From assembly GCA_946481585.1 (NCBI GenBank), contig CAMLOF010000042.1, forward strand, positions 1 to 14,707: DNA of 14,707 bases, given 5' to 3'. Shown here piece after piece: positions 1 through 7,579 of this stretch. Under the pieces are notes generated by a model. The model did no database searches, had not been told where the DNA came from, and worked only from the letters and a program-made list of their open reading frames with translations. Source of the DNA: an uncultured Macromonas sp. (GTDB lineage Bacteria; Pseudomonadota; Gammaproteobacteria; Burkholderiales; Burkholderiaceae). The position numbers were made by a program, and so were the translations under genes. Position 1 is the first letter of the stretch, and each line of letters begins with the position of its first letter.

Positions 1-23
1 AACGCGCCCTAGGGCGCGTTTTT
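1..23 (+). terminator. Palindromic rho-independent terminator
   Basis: Positions 1-20 form a perfect 20-bp palindrome. It can fold as an 8-bp GC-rich stem (AACGCGCC / GGCGCGTT) around a CTAG loop, followed directly by a run of T (19-23). On the plus strand this is a standard intrinsic terminator for a gene lying left of the window. Because the hairpin is symmetric and lies 26 bp past the stop codon of the minus-strand sensor gene, it may also end that transcript, but the minus-strand U tract would lie outside the window and cannot be seen. The same stem sequence recurs at 5819-5840. Confidence 0.75.
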
Positions 24-46
24 CATTGGGGCGCCCGCGAAAGCCT

Positions 47-3000
47 TCACAAGAACGCCCGTCTCTCCTGCAGCACCCGCTCGAAAGCGGACGCCTCCAA
101 CGGACGGGAAAACAGAAACCCCTGCATTTCATCGCACCCACGAGCAGACAGGTATTCCAGTTGCTCCTGGGTTTCGATCCCCTCGGCCACCACACGCAGC
201 CCCATGTTGTGCGCCAAGTCGATGATCGAGACAGCAATGAGCGCTGACTCCTTTTCTGACGCGATGTTGCGCACGAACGATTGATCAATCTTCAGCGCGT
301 CGATGGGAAAACGGCTGAGGTAGCCAAAGCTCGAATAGCCCGTGCCAAAGTCATCCAGAGACAGGTGAACACCAAGCTGCTTGAGCTGTTGCAAGGTGTT
401 CAAGGTCTGGTCTGGATCGTCCATGAGCATGCTCTCCGTCAACTCCAACTCCATGCACGAGGGAGGCAGGCCGTGCCGCACCAGCGCATCGGCCACCACG
501 TCACGCAAGTCCCCAGCCCTGAACTGCCTGGCTGACACATTGAGCGCGATCCGGCAGGCGTCCAGCCCATCATCGTGCCATCGCCGCTGCTGCCTTGCCA
601 CCTCATCAATCACCCAGGCGCCGATGGGAACAATCATTCCAGAGGCCTCTGCCAACGGGATGAAGCGCGCGGGTGATTCCACTCCACCGTTGGAGCGCTG
701 CCAGCGAATAAGTGCCTCTGCGCCACAAACGCGCCCTGTACGCGCATCGACCTTGAGCTGGTAGTACAGCACGAACTCCCGGCGCTCAAGCGCCTGCCGC
801 AGGGATCGCTCCAGCTCAAGGTTCGCCAGTGCGTCCGCGTTCATTGACGAGGCATAAAAGCAGAACCGGCTGCGCCCCTGGGCTTTGGCCTGGTGCAAGG
901 CCGCATCGGCATTGCGTAGGATGTCTGCTGCCGTTTCCCCGTCGTCCGGGTACAAACCTATCCCGATGCTGGCGCCAACGTACAACTCCATGCCGTTGTC
1001 TAGCGCGAACATCTCAGACAGTTCGTTCAACAAGTCCTGCGCCGCCACAGCCACGGCGTCCGGCCTGACGATCGACTCCAGAATCAGCAGGAATTCATCA
1101 CCGCCAAACCGGCCCAGGGAATCTTCTTCTCGCACGCGCGTGCGCAGACGGGCTGCAACCTTGGCCAACAACTGGTCGCCCGCCACGTGCCCGAGACTGT
1201 CGTTGACATTCTGGAAGCGGTCCAAATTGATGAACAGCACCGCGACCCGTCCACCAGCCCTGCGGGCCCGCTCCAGCGCATGCTCCAGCCGGGACTGCAG
1301 GAGCAAACGGTTCGGCAAATCCGTCAGCGGATCGTAATGTGCCAGCCTCGCCAGCTGTTCCTCACTGCGCCGTATCTGGCTCACGTCGTTGAGCAACGCC
1401 ACATACTGCATCGGTTTGCAGTCTGCGCCATAAACGGTGGAAATGGTCATCCAGGATGGGTAGACCTCCCCGTTCTTGCGCCGGTTCCAGACCTCGCCTT
1501 GCCAATGCCCCGCCTGGCCCAGGGTTGCCCACAAGCTCTGGAAGAATTCGCGGCCATGCCGGTTGGACCGCAGCAGCCGGGTTGTCTGCCCCAGAGACTC
1601 ATCCCTGCTGTATCCGGTGATGTCGCAGAACGCCTGGTTGACGGCCAGCAGCACACCATCGAGATCGGTGATCATCACCCCCTCACTGGCACTTTCAAAC
1701 ACGGCAGCAGCCTGCCGCAAGCGCTCTTCGGAGTCGTGACGCGCAGTGATGTCTTCGACCACAGAAATAAAGTAGTCGGGCTGGTCGGACTCGTCTCGCA
1801 CCAACGATACCGTAAGGCGTGCCCAGATGGTTTCGCCATCCTTGCGCCGGTAGCGTTTTTCCAGCACGTAGTGCGCCTCTTCCCCCTGAAGCAAACGCTG
1901 TACGTGTTGCAGATCGGACTGAAGGTCCTCTGGCAGCGTAAGCTCCTGGAAACTGCCCCCCATGAGCTCGGCCTTTTCGTAGCCCAGAATTTCGCAGAGC
2001 TTGCCGTTCACTCGCAGCCACCGACCATCTGGAGCGACGTGTGCAATGCCCACGGCCGCCTGTTCAAAAGTAGCTCGAAAGCGCTCCTCCAGTCTATGCA
2101 CTCGCTGGCCTACACGCAGGCGCTCCTTGAGCAGTCCACCCACCCTGGCCAGCAACTCTTCGGTCGAAAACGGTTTGTGCACGTAGTCCTGCACGCCATG
2201 CAGCAAAAGCCGGGTGCGCAACTCGTCATCCGCCTTTGCCGTCAACATCACAATGGGCGTGTCGTCGAGCTCCGGGTTGGCTCGAATGGCATCCACCAGC
2301 TTGTCCCCGCTCATGCCGGGCATCATCACATCCGAAAGGATCAGATCAGGCCTCAGATCCGTCGCCAATTGCAGACCGGTGATGCCATCAAAAGCATTGG
2401 CCACCCGGTAAGTGCCTGCCAGCGCGGCCACGACAAACGTGTTCATGTCGGGGTTGTCCTCAACGACGAGGACAAGCGGAGCATCTACAGGGGCCACCTT
2501 GGTCTGGCGGCGAGCGGCATCGCGGGCAACTGCATGAAAGTCATGCTGTTCCGGGGCCTCCATGGCGGGCGTTTTGAGCGAAACATCCACGCCCTGTGGT
2601 GCATGTAGTGGCAGCAGAACCCTGAACGACGCACCGCCACTTGGCGACTGCGCGGCGCTGACACGCCCCTGATGCAACGTGACAAATTCCTTCACGATGG
2701 CCAACCCAAGCCCTGTTCCCCCGGTTTGGCGGTCGTCTCCGCCATCGACTTGCCTGAACCGTTCAAACACCGTCTCACGCATCGATTCCGGGATGCCCGG
2801 ACCACTGTCCTCTACGCAAATCGCTACCTGTTCACCCCGGTGCTCCAACATCACGCTGACGCGTCCACCAGAAGGCGTGAACTTGAAGGCATTGGCCAGC
2901 AGGTTGATAACGATACGCTCGCATTTCTCGGGATCTGCCTCGATCCACAACACATCGGGCAGACGAGCCTCATAGGCGATACCGCGATCCTCGGCAACCG

Positions 3001-3892
3001 TGTCGAAGTGAGAAGCCAGAACGCGCATCCAGCGGGCCAGATCGAAGCGGACATATCGGGCCAGCACGTAACCTGCGTCCAGCTTCGCCAGATCCAGCAA
3101 GTCATCCACCTGCCGGCGCAACCACCGCGCATTGCGCAGCGCAATGTCAAGGTTGTGCCTGTCCGCATCATCCAGACTCGCCCCATCTCTCAACCTAGCA
3201 AGCGGGCCGAGAATGAGCGTCAGGGGTGTTCTCAACTCATGGCTGACATTGGCGAAAAAACGTGTCTTCAGCTCGTCCAACTCGCGGGTACGCGCATACA
3301 ACCTTTCAAGCTCCTCATTCGCACTCTTGAGCAGGGCACTGGCTTCTGCAACCTCCCTTGACCTGGTGAATACCTCCGCCTCCATGCGCATGGACCGTTC
3401 GCGCAATTCACCGTTGAGTTTGCTGTCAACCAAGCCCTGTTCACGAAGACGTACGAACTCGGTGATGTCCTCCACACGGTGAATGATGAAGCGGGTCTTA
3501 CCGTCGGCACCAGGAACGGGCGTATTGAGCGGACTCCAATAACGGGTCTCAAAACCGCCGCCGTCATGCTGCGGCCTGCGGATGTCGTACTTCTGAACCG
3601 GCATCGCGTCCGGCTGCCCCGTCTGCAACACGCGGTGCAGAGAGGCGCGCAAATTGCGAACACCTTCGGAAGCCGGGTCCTCTGGATTGTCTGGGAATAT
3701 CTCGAACAGGTGCTTGCCAACGATGCGCTCGCGCTGCGTCATGGTGGCGCGGGCATAGGCGTCATTCACCGCGACGATGCGCAGAGATGTGTCCAGCACC
3801 AAATAGAGCCCTGGGGCTGCTTCGAACAGCGCCCGATACTCGTGCTCTGAAATGCCATTGAGGCCAGCGTCGGCCGATTCTTGTTCTGACAT
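47..3892 (-). CDS. Hybrid sensor histidine kinase fused to GGDEF-EAL (PAS-HisKA-HATPase-REC-PAS-PAS-GGDEF-EAL)
   Basis: A 1281-residue protein expected to join a His-Asp phosphorelay to synthesis and breakdown of cyclic-di-GMP. Domains in order: PAS/PAC (about 15-145); a coiled-coil linker (about 150-208); HisKA with phospho-acceptor His218 in NVSHELRTP; HATPase_c with an N box near 330-338 and G boxes DSGPGIP (362-368) and TGLGLAIV (393-400); receiver (about 473-590) with Asp521 and Lys573; PAS (about 603-718); PAS (about 725-840); GGDEF (about 845-1010) with GGDEF at 930-934 and an RxxD inhibitory site (921-924) five residues before it; EAL (about 1028-1275) with EAL at 1059-1061, ELTES (1150-1154), DDFGTGYSS from 1180, KID (1201) and AEGIE (1236-1240). 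All key residues look intact. No transmembrane segment is seen, so it is probably cytoplasmic. The start at 3892 is chosen because GGGAGGAA lies five bases upstream; an in-frame ATG 19 codons earlier lacks such a site. Whether the cyclase or the phosphodiesterase dominates cannot be read from sequence. Confidence 0.94.
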   Translation of the reverse strand: MSEQESADAGLNGISEHEYRALFEAAPGLYLVLDTSLRIVAVNDAYARATMTQRERIVGKHLFEIFPDNPEDPASEGVRNLRASLHRVLQTGQPDAMPVQKYDIRRPQHDGGGFETRYWSPLNTPVPGADGKTRFIIHRVEDITEFVRLREQGLVDSKLNGELRERSMRMEAEVFTRSREVAEASALLKSANEELERLYARTRELDELKTRFFANVSHELRTPLTLILGPLARLRDGASLDDADRHNLDIALRNARWLRRQVDDLLDLAKLDAGYVLARYVRFDLARWMRVLASHFDTVAEDRGIAYEARLPDVLWIEADPEKCERIVINLLANAFKFTPSGGRVSVMLEHRGEQVAICVEDSGPGIPESMRETVFERFRQVDGGDDRQTGGTGLGLAIVKEFVTLHQGRVSAAQSPSGGASFRVLLPLHAPQGVDVSLKTPAMEAPEQHDFHAVARDAARRQTKVAPVDAPLVLVVEDNPDMNTFVVAALAGTYRVANAFDGITGLQLATDLRPDLILSDVMMPGMSGDKLVDAIRANPELDDTPIVMLTAKADDELRTRLLLHGVQDYVHKPFSTEELLARVGGLLKERLRVGQRVHRLEERFRATFEQAAVGIAHVAPDGRWLRVNGKLCEILGYEKAELMGGSFQELTLPEDLQSDLQHVQRLLQGEEAHYVLEKRYRRKDGETIWARLTVSLVRDESDQPDYFISVVEDITARHDSEERLRQAAAVFESASEGVMITDLDGVLLAVNQAFCDITGYSRDESLGQTTRLLRSNRHGREFFQSLWATLGQAGHWQGEVWNRRKNGEVYPSWMTISTVYGADCKPMQYVALLNDVSQIRRSEEQLARLAHYDPLTDLPNRLLLQSRLEHALERARRAGGRVAVLFINLDRFQNVNDSLGHVAGDQLLAKVAARLRTRVREEDSLGRFGGDEFLLILESIVRPDAVAVAAQDLLNELSEMFALDNGMELYVGASIGIGLYPDDGETAADILRNADAALHQAKAQGRSRFCFYASSMNADALANLELERSLRQALERREFVLYYQLKVDARTGRVCGAEALIRWQRSNGGVESPARFIPLAEASGMIVPIGAWVIDEVARQQRRWHDDGLDACRIALNVSARQFRAGDLRDVVADALVRHGLPPSCMELELTESMLMDDPDQTLNTLQQLKQLGVHLSLDDFGTGYSSFGYLSRFPIDALKIDQSFVRNIASEKESALIAVSIIDLAHNMGLRVVAEGIETQEQLEYLSARGCDEMQGFLFSRPLEASAFERVLQERRAFL

Positions 3893-4103
3893 CTTGATTC
3901 CTCCCTGCAGGAACCGCCCGTGCCATGGAAAAGCACAAAACGCATGCACTCATCCAGAAGCTATGAGCAGCTTGCGCTCAAGACCATGTTAGCCCGGCCA
4001 ACGATCATTTACAACATTTTTTCTTTGACTACTCCTGCGGAGGGGGCATTGCCGCAGCATCGCAAACGTCACAGCCAAGCTAACATACAAAAAACAACGA
4101 TCC
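3893..4103. other. Shared intergenic region of the divergent cyclic-di-GMP genes
   Basis: This 211-bp AT-richer stretch separates the start codons of the hybrid kinase (minus) and the CHASE4 cyclase (plus) and must hold control signals for both. It contains the kinase ribosome-binding site, a candidate promoter for the kinase (3986-4014), and a weak inverted repeat CTGCGG-N11-CCGCAG (4035-4040 / 4052-4057). A run TTTTTTCTTTGACT lies at 4017-4030, but I could not pair its TTGACT with a convincing -10 box for the plus-strand gene. No small gene is apparent. Confidence 0.6.
3986..4014 (-). promoter_or_regulatory. Candidate sigma-70 promoter of the hybrid kinase gene
   Basis: Read on the minus strand, TTGTAA (4014-4009) is followed after 17 bp by TAACAT (3991-3986). 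Each box matches four of six consensus bases and the spacing is optimal. This would start transcription near 3979 and give a leader of roughly 85 bases before the kinase ATG. The call rests on sequence similarity alone. Confidence 0.3.
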
Positions 4104-5741
4104 TTGACGCCCCGATTGACCGCCCCTGCACACCCCTTCCATCCTGTCACCAAAGACCGTCGGCATCTCGGATTGCGGTTGAAGGTGATGACGGCGATGG
4201 TCACGCTGCTGCTTCTGATTGGTGGCGCGAGCGGCTATTGGCTGCTCTGGTCTCTGAATTCGTCTTACCAAGCCCTTGAAAACGACGCTGTCGCCGACGA
4301 TCTGCACAGAGCGATAGATGGCTTGAAGCAGCAACTTACGACCTTGGACGAGGTCACCCGCGAATGGGCGCATTGGACCGAGATGGCGGCGTTCATCGAA
4401 TCTGGAGACCCGGCCTTCCGCGACGAGAACCTGAACCCGGAGGGACTGCGTTCATCCCGTATTGACGGGATTGCCGTCCTTTCGCCCAGTGGTCACATCA
4501 AGGCAATCGCGTCCGCTACACCGCCTGACGAGGCGAACAAAAACGACGCATTGGTCCCTGACGCAGAACTGCTGTCCAGACTCGACGCGATTCCAGCAAC
4601 GGCTGATGGCGGCAAGTGCGGATTGATCGAAAGCTCGCCCAGGCTGTTGCTGATCTGCAAGCGAAATGTGCTGGACACAAAAGGCCAAGGACCTGCAAGA
4701 GGCACCATATTGGTGTCTCGCGAATTCAACCAGGAAAGTGTTGCGCGCCTGGCGACGACGACGAGGCTGAAGCTGTCTTTGCATCCCACCTCTGCCACCA
4801 AGGCAAATGCTCAGAAACTACCCTGGGTGGTAACGGAACCTTCCGCGCTGACAAGCCCACCCACGCTGCTCCAAGTCACCCCTGAGGAGATGACCCTCAG
4901 CATCGGCCTGAAGGACATCATTGGGCGCGAGATCGCTTTCCTGCAGATGGACTGGCCGCGCCGGATTGCATTGCACGGCGAACAGGTGCAACGGGAGGTT
5001 GGTATCCAAAGGTGGCTGGGCGGTGCAGTACTGGCTCTGGCTTTGTTGATTCTCGTGGACCGACTGTTGGTTGCCCCACTGAAAAGACTGCACAAAGACA
5101 TCACCAGGGTCACCACCGACGGCGATTGGGCAGCAAGGGTGAGCGCATCAGGGCATGACGAAATTGCCGATGTCGCTCGCAGCGCCAACCAGATGCTGGA
5201 TGTCATCCAGACACAAGTGGGCCAGCTTCAGCAAGAGTCCATGACGGACGCCGTGACGGGACTGCCAAACCGCAGGGCATTCGACCAGCGACTGCAACAG
5301 GCCATGGCTTCCGCTCAGCGCAACGGGCGCGCTCTGTCTGTCGTGATGTTTGATCTCGACAGGTTCAAGGCATACAACGACCATTTCGGACATCTTGAAG
5401 GTGACCGAGTGCTGAGGACTTTTGCCCAATGCCTGCGCGACGCCCTGCATCGCCCTGGGGATCTTCCGGCGCGCCATGGTGGCGAGGAATTTGCCGTGCT
5501 GCTTGAAGAAACCGACCTGGATGGAGCAATGACATGCGCCCAGTCCATCATCGAGGCCCTGGCAGAACTGGGCCTACCCCACCCAATCAACTTGCCCACA
5601 GAAACGGTTACCTGCAGCGCTGGCGTAGCAACGCTCGGCAAACAAGACACCATTGCCAAAGACTTGGTACGGCGCGCGGACAAGGCACTGTACGACGCCA
5701 AGCACGGCGGCCGCAACCGAGTGTGCGCGGCAACAGCATAG
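4104..5741 (+). CDS. Membrane diguanylate cyclase, CHASE4-HAMP-GGDEF
   Basis: A 545-residue inner-membrane protein predicted to make cyclic-di-GMP from two GTP in response to a periplasmic signal. It has a basic N-terminus, TM1 (about 28-49), a periplasmic domain of CHASE4 type (about 55-285, with the typical REWAHWTEMAAFI stretch at 86-98), TM2 (about 303-326), HAMP (about 326-376) and GGDEF (about 380-540). The signature is GGEEF (459-463). RPGD (450-453) five residues upstream fits the RxxD product-inhibition site, and DLDRFKAYND (417-426) carries metal and substrate residues. There is no EAL domain. Two cysteines (172 and 185) lie in the periplasmic part and could pair. The start is uncertain: TTG at 4104 is the upstream-most start found and gives the basic leader expected before TM1, but its Shine-Dalgarno is weak. 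TTG at 4116 is an alternative; an ATG at residue 29 would remove the basic leader. It is divergent from the hybrid kinase. Confidence 0.9.
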   Translation: MTPRLTAPAHPFHPVTKDRRHLGLRLKVMTAMVTLLLLIGGASGYWLLWSLNSSYQALENDAVADDLHRAIDGLKQQLTTLDEVTREWAHWTEMAAFIESGDPAFRDENLNPEGLRSSRIDGIAVLSPSGHIKAIASATPPDEANKNDALVPDAELLSRLDAIPATADGGKCGLIESSPRLLLICKRNVLDTKGQGPARGTILVSREFNQESVARLATTTRLKLSLHPTSATKANAQKLPWVVTEPSALTSPPTLLQVTPEEMTLSIGLKDIIGREIAFLQMDWPRRIALHGEQVQREVGIQRWLGGAVLALALLILVDRLLVAPLKRLHKDITRVTTDGDWAARVSASGHDEIADVARSANQMLDVIQTQVGQLQQESMTDAVTGLPNRRAFDQRLQQAMASAQRNGRALSVVMFDLDRFKAYNDHFGHLEGDRVLRTFAQCLRDALHRPGDLPARHGGEEFAVLLEETDLDGAMTCAQSIIEALAELGLPHPINLPTETVTCSAGVATLGKQDTIAKDLVRRADKALYDAKHGGRNRVCAATA

Positions 5742-5862
5742 CGCTCTGATGGTGGCGGGAGCCATCTGAAACCCAGAGCGGCATACGCTATGGCAAGGGC
5801 AACACAACCCAAAAAACAAAACGCGCCCGAAGGCGCGTTTCGCTTGGTTCTGGAACCCGGTA
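5742..5862. other. Intergenic spacer between convergent genes
   Basis: A 121-bp gap between the stop of the cyclase (plus) and the stop of the solute-binding lipoprotein (minus). Apart from the terminator at 5819-5840 I see no feature in it. Confidence 0.6.
5811..5840 (-). terminator. UUCG-loop rho-independent terminator of the solute-binding protein gene
   Basis: Read on the minus strand, a 9-bp stem AAACGCGCC / GGCGCGTTT closes a TTCG loop between C and G, the very stable cUUCGg type. It is followed by a T-rich tract (TGTTTTTT), which fits a strong terminator 22 bases past the lipoprotein stop codon. On the plus strand the hairpin has only three T after it, so it would be a weaker stop for the cyclase gene. 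The stem core matches that of the hairpin at 1-20. Confidence 0.85.
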
Positions 5863-7050
5863 TCAGCGGATCACAGCCAGGGTGGTGCGAGCACCGCCCT
5901 TGTAGGTCATCAGAGTCAGGGCGCCGTTCTTGATGTCACCCTTCTCGTCGAAGGCGATGTTGCCGGTCACGCCTTTGTACTGAACAGCCTTCAGAGCAGG
6001 CAGGTACTTGGCGGGGTCAGCCGAGTTGGCGGTCTTCATGGCTTCGGCCATGACTTTCACGGAGTCATAGACGTACGGAGCGTAAACCTGAACGTCCACG
6101 CCGAACTTCGCCTTGAAGTCGGTGCGGAACTTCTCCATTGCGGCCTTCTCTTCGCCTTCCACGCCACCAGCTTCGGCGCAGAACACCATGTCGTCAGCCA
6201 GCGCGTCGCCAGCCAGCTTGGGCAGCTCGCTCGAGCAGATGCCGTCGCCGCCCATGTACTTGGCCTTGATGCCCAGTTGCTTCATCTGGCGGATCATCGG
6301 ACCAGCCACGGCGTCCATGCCGCCGAAGAAGATCACGTCGGGTTTCTTGGCCTTGATGGTGGTCAGGATGGCGTTGAAGTCGGTGGCTTTGTCGTTGGTG
6401 AACTCGCGGCCCACAACTTCAGCACCAGCGGCTTTTGCGCCTTTTTCGAACTCGTCTGCCACGCCCTGGCCGTAAGCGGTACGGTCGTCGATCACGGCGA
6501 CCTTCTTGGCCTTCAGGGTTTCAACAGCGTACTTGCCCAGCGTGCCACCCAGGTGCACGTCGTCAGCCACGACACGGAACACAGCCTTGTAGCCCTGACG
6601 GGTGTACTTGGGGTTCGTGGCGGAGGGAGAGATCTGCGGAATGCCTGCGGCGTCGTAGATCTGGGAAGCGGGGATAGTGGTGCCGGAGTTCAGGTGACCG
6701 ATCACGCCATTGACTTTGGCGTCAACCAGCTTCTGAGCAGCAGCCGTACCCTGCTTGGGGTCTGCTGCGTCGTCTTCGGCCAGCAGTTCGAACTTGGCAG
6801 GCTTGCCGTCGATGGTCAGGTTGGCAGCATTGAGTTCCTCGATGGCCATTTTGGCGCCCATCTCGTTGTCTTTGCCCAGGTGAGCAATAGCGCCGCTGGT
6901 GGGGCCGACATGACCGATCTTGATGACCAGCTCTTGGGGCGCAGCCGGCGCAGCAGGTGCGGATGCTGCGGGAGCAGCTTCTTCCTTCTTGCCGCAAGCG
7001 ACCAGTGCCACGGCCGCGGCGACCACGGCGAGTTTCATCTTCATTTGCAT
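5863..7050 (-). CDS. Branched-chain amino-acid type ABC transporter substrate-binding lipoprotein (LivJ/LivK family)
   Basis: A 395-residue periplasmic binding protein (Peripla_BP_6, type I fold) that should capture a branched-chain or other amino acid for a LIV-type ABC transporter. The N-terminus is MQMKMKL, then a hydrophobic stretch and the lipobox LVAC with Cys19 as lipidation site, then a low-complexity Ala/Pro linker (about 20-38). The mature domain opens with IKIGHVGPTSG and carries NSGTT, the usual ligand-contact region, plus SATNP and DDRTAYGQG. The start at 7050 is favoured by AAGGG five bases upstream; ATGs at 7044 and 7038 are also possible, and a GTG at 7122 gives a longer frame that would spoil the signal peptide. 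No permease or ATPase gene is adjacent, so partner subunits must be encoded elsewhere. Substrate cannot be assigned from sequence. Confidence 0.92.
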   Translation of the reverse strand: MQMKMKLAVVAAAVALVACGKKEEAAPAASAPAAPAAPQELVIKIGHVGPTSGAIAHLGKDNEMGAKMAIEELNAANLTIDGKPAKFELLAEDDAADPKQGTAAAQKLVDAKVNGVIGHLNSGTTIPASQIYDAAGIPQISPSATNPKYTRQGYKAVFRVVADDVHLGGTLGKYAVETLKAKKVAVIDDRTAYGQGVADEFEKGAKAAGAEVVGREFTNDKATDFNAILTTIKAKKPDVIFFGGMDAVAGPMIRQMKQLGIKAKYMGGDGICSSELPKLAGDALADDMVFCAEAGGVEGEEKAAMEKFRTDFKAKFGVDVQVYAPYVYDSVKVMAEAMKTANSADPAKYLPALKAVQYKGVTGNIAFDEKGDIKNGALTLMTYKGGARTTLAVIR

Positions 7051-7207
7051 ACGAACCCTTGAAAGGTGAAAGTGGTTGACAATAGGTTTTGAGCGAAGGG
7101 AACTTTCTTGTTTTTCCTCCACACAGGATGCAAAGATACTCGATATTTCAATAATTCGGGTTAGACCTGACCCTAGGTCGGGAGGTGCTTATGCCCTATT
7201 AGCAGCG
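7051..7207 (-). promoter_or_regulatory. Upstream region of the substrate-binding protein gene, with inverted repeat
   Basis: This 157-bp gap lies between the small unknown gene and the lipoprotein gene, both on the minus strand. It holds the lipoprotein Shine-Dalgarno and an inverted repeat GACCT-N6-AGGTC (7164-7168 / 7175-7179) centred on a CCTAGG core, which could be an operator. An unused GGAGG occurs about 70 bases before the ATG. I could not find a convincing -35/-10 pair, nor a clear terminator for the preceding operon, so read-through into this gene is possible. Confidence 0.35.
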
Positions 7208-7579
7208 TTAATTCGCACCAGCTTTGAGCGCACCGCCTGATTGCTGCACCACAACATCGCGCAGTGCCTTTTTCAGGAGCATTTCCGAGTCCCGAACGGC
7301 CATCTGAACCGCCTGTTTGACCACTTCGTCAACCAGCGGGGTCAACTGCTCCCTGAGCTCGTCTTCCAGCTTGTGGATCAGGTCTTGTTGCACCCTGGCA
7401 ACGATGGCGTCCAAGTCAACACATGGAACGGAGAAACTGGGGCTGTCAGCCTCTGCAGAGGAGGCCTGAACAGCGATGGATTCGCCGTGCGATTGAACCG
7501 CTTCGCGAGCCGATGCCACGGACACAACCTCGGTCAGCGTAGGAACGTAACTCGGGGGCCTTCTGCCTGCATCAAGCAT
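7208..7579 (-). CDS. Small protein of unknown function downstream of holC
   Basis: A 123-residue acidic protein that I do not recognise with certainty. The first half (about 1-52) is polar, Ser/Ala/Val-rich and probably flexible. The second half (about 55-113) is strongly helical with alternating charged and hydrophobic residues (VARVQQDLIHKLEDELREQL, then LVDEVVKQAV), as in a coiled coil or helical hairpin. It lacks a signal peptide, membrane segment or cysteine cluster. The ATG at 7579 is preferred because a G-rich stretch lies about ten bases upstream; a GTG at 7585 sits almost on that stretch. The gene overlaps the end of holC by 8 bp, which suggests translational coupling and a transcript shared with pepA-holC. 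Burkholderia genomes carry a DUF2486-type gene near holC that may be equivalent; this is from memory and untested. Confidence 0.72.
   Translation of the reverse strand: MLDAGRRPPSYVPTLTEVVSVASAREAVQSHGESIAVQASSAEADSPSFSVPCVDLDAIVARVQQDLIHKLEDELREQLTPLVDEVVKQAVQMAVRDSEMLLKKALRDVVVQQSGGALKAGAN

Noticed and set aside
1187..2608. Long plus-strand open frame (473 codons) opposite the hybrid kinase
   Set aside because: It lies wholly antisense to a gene with clear conserved domains; its translation shows no recognisable motif and it is explained by GC-rich codon bias on the opposite strand.
3893..3949. Upstream in-frame start adding 19 residues to the hybrid kinase
   Set aside because: The strong GGGAGGAA ribosome-binding site sits inside that extension and points to the ATG at 3892.
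4025..4052. TTGACT as a -35 box for the diguanylate cyclase gene
   Set aside because: No acceptable -10 hexamer occurs 16-18 bp downstream.
6277..7062. Plus-strand frame of 261 codons opposite the solute-binding protein
   Set aside because: Antisense shadow of a well-supported lipoprotein gene; Gly/Val/His-rich composition typical of such artefacts.
7051..7122. Upstream GTG start adding 24 residues to the solute-binding protein
   Set aside because: It would place a charged stretch before the signal peptide; the AAGGG site before 7050 and the lipobox position favour the shorter form.
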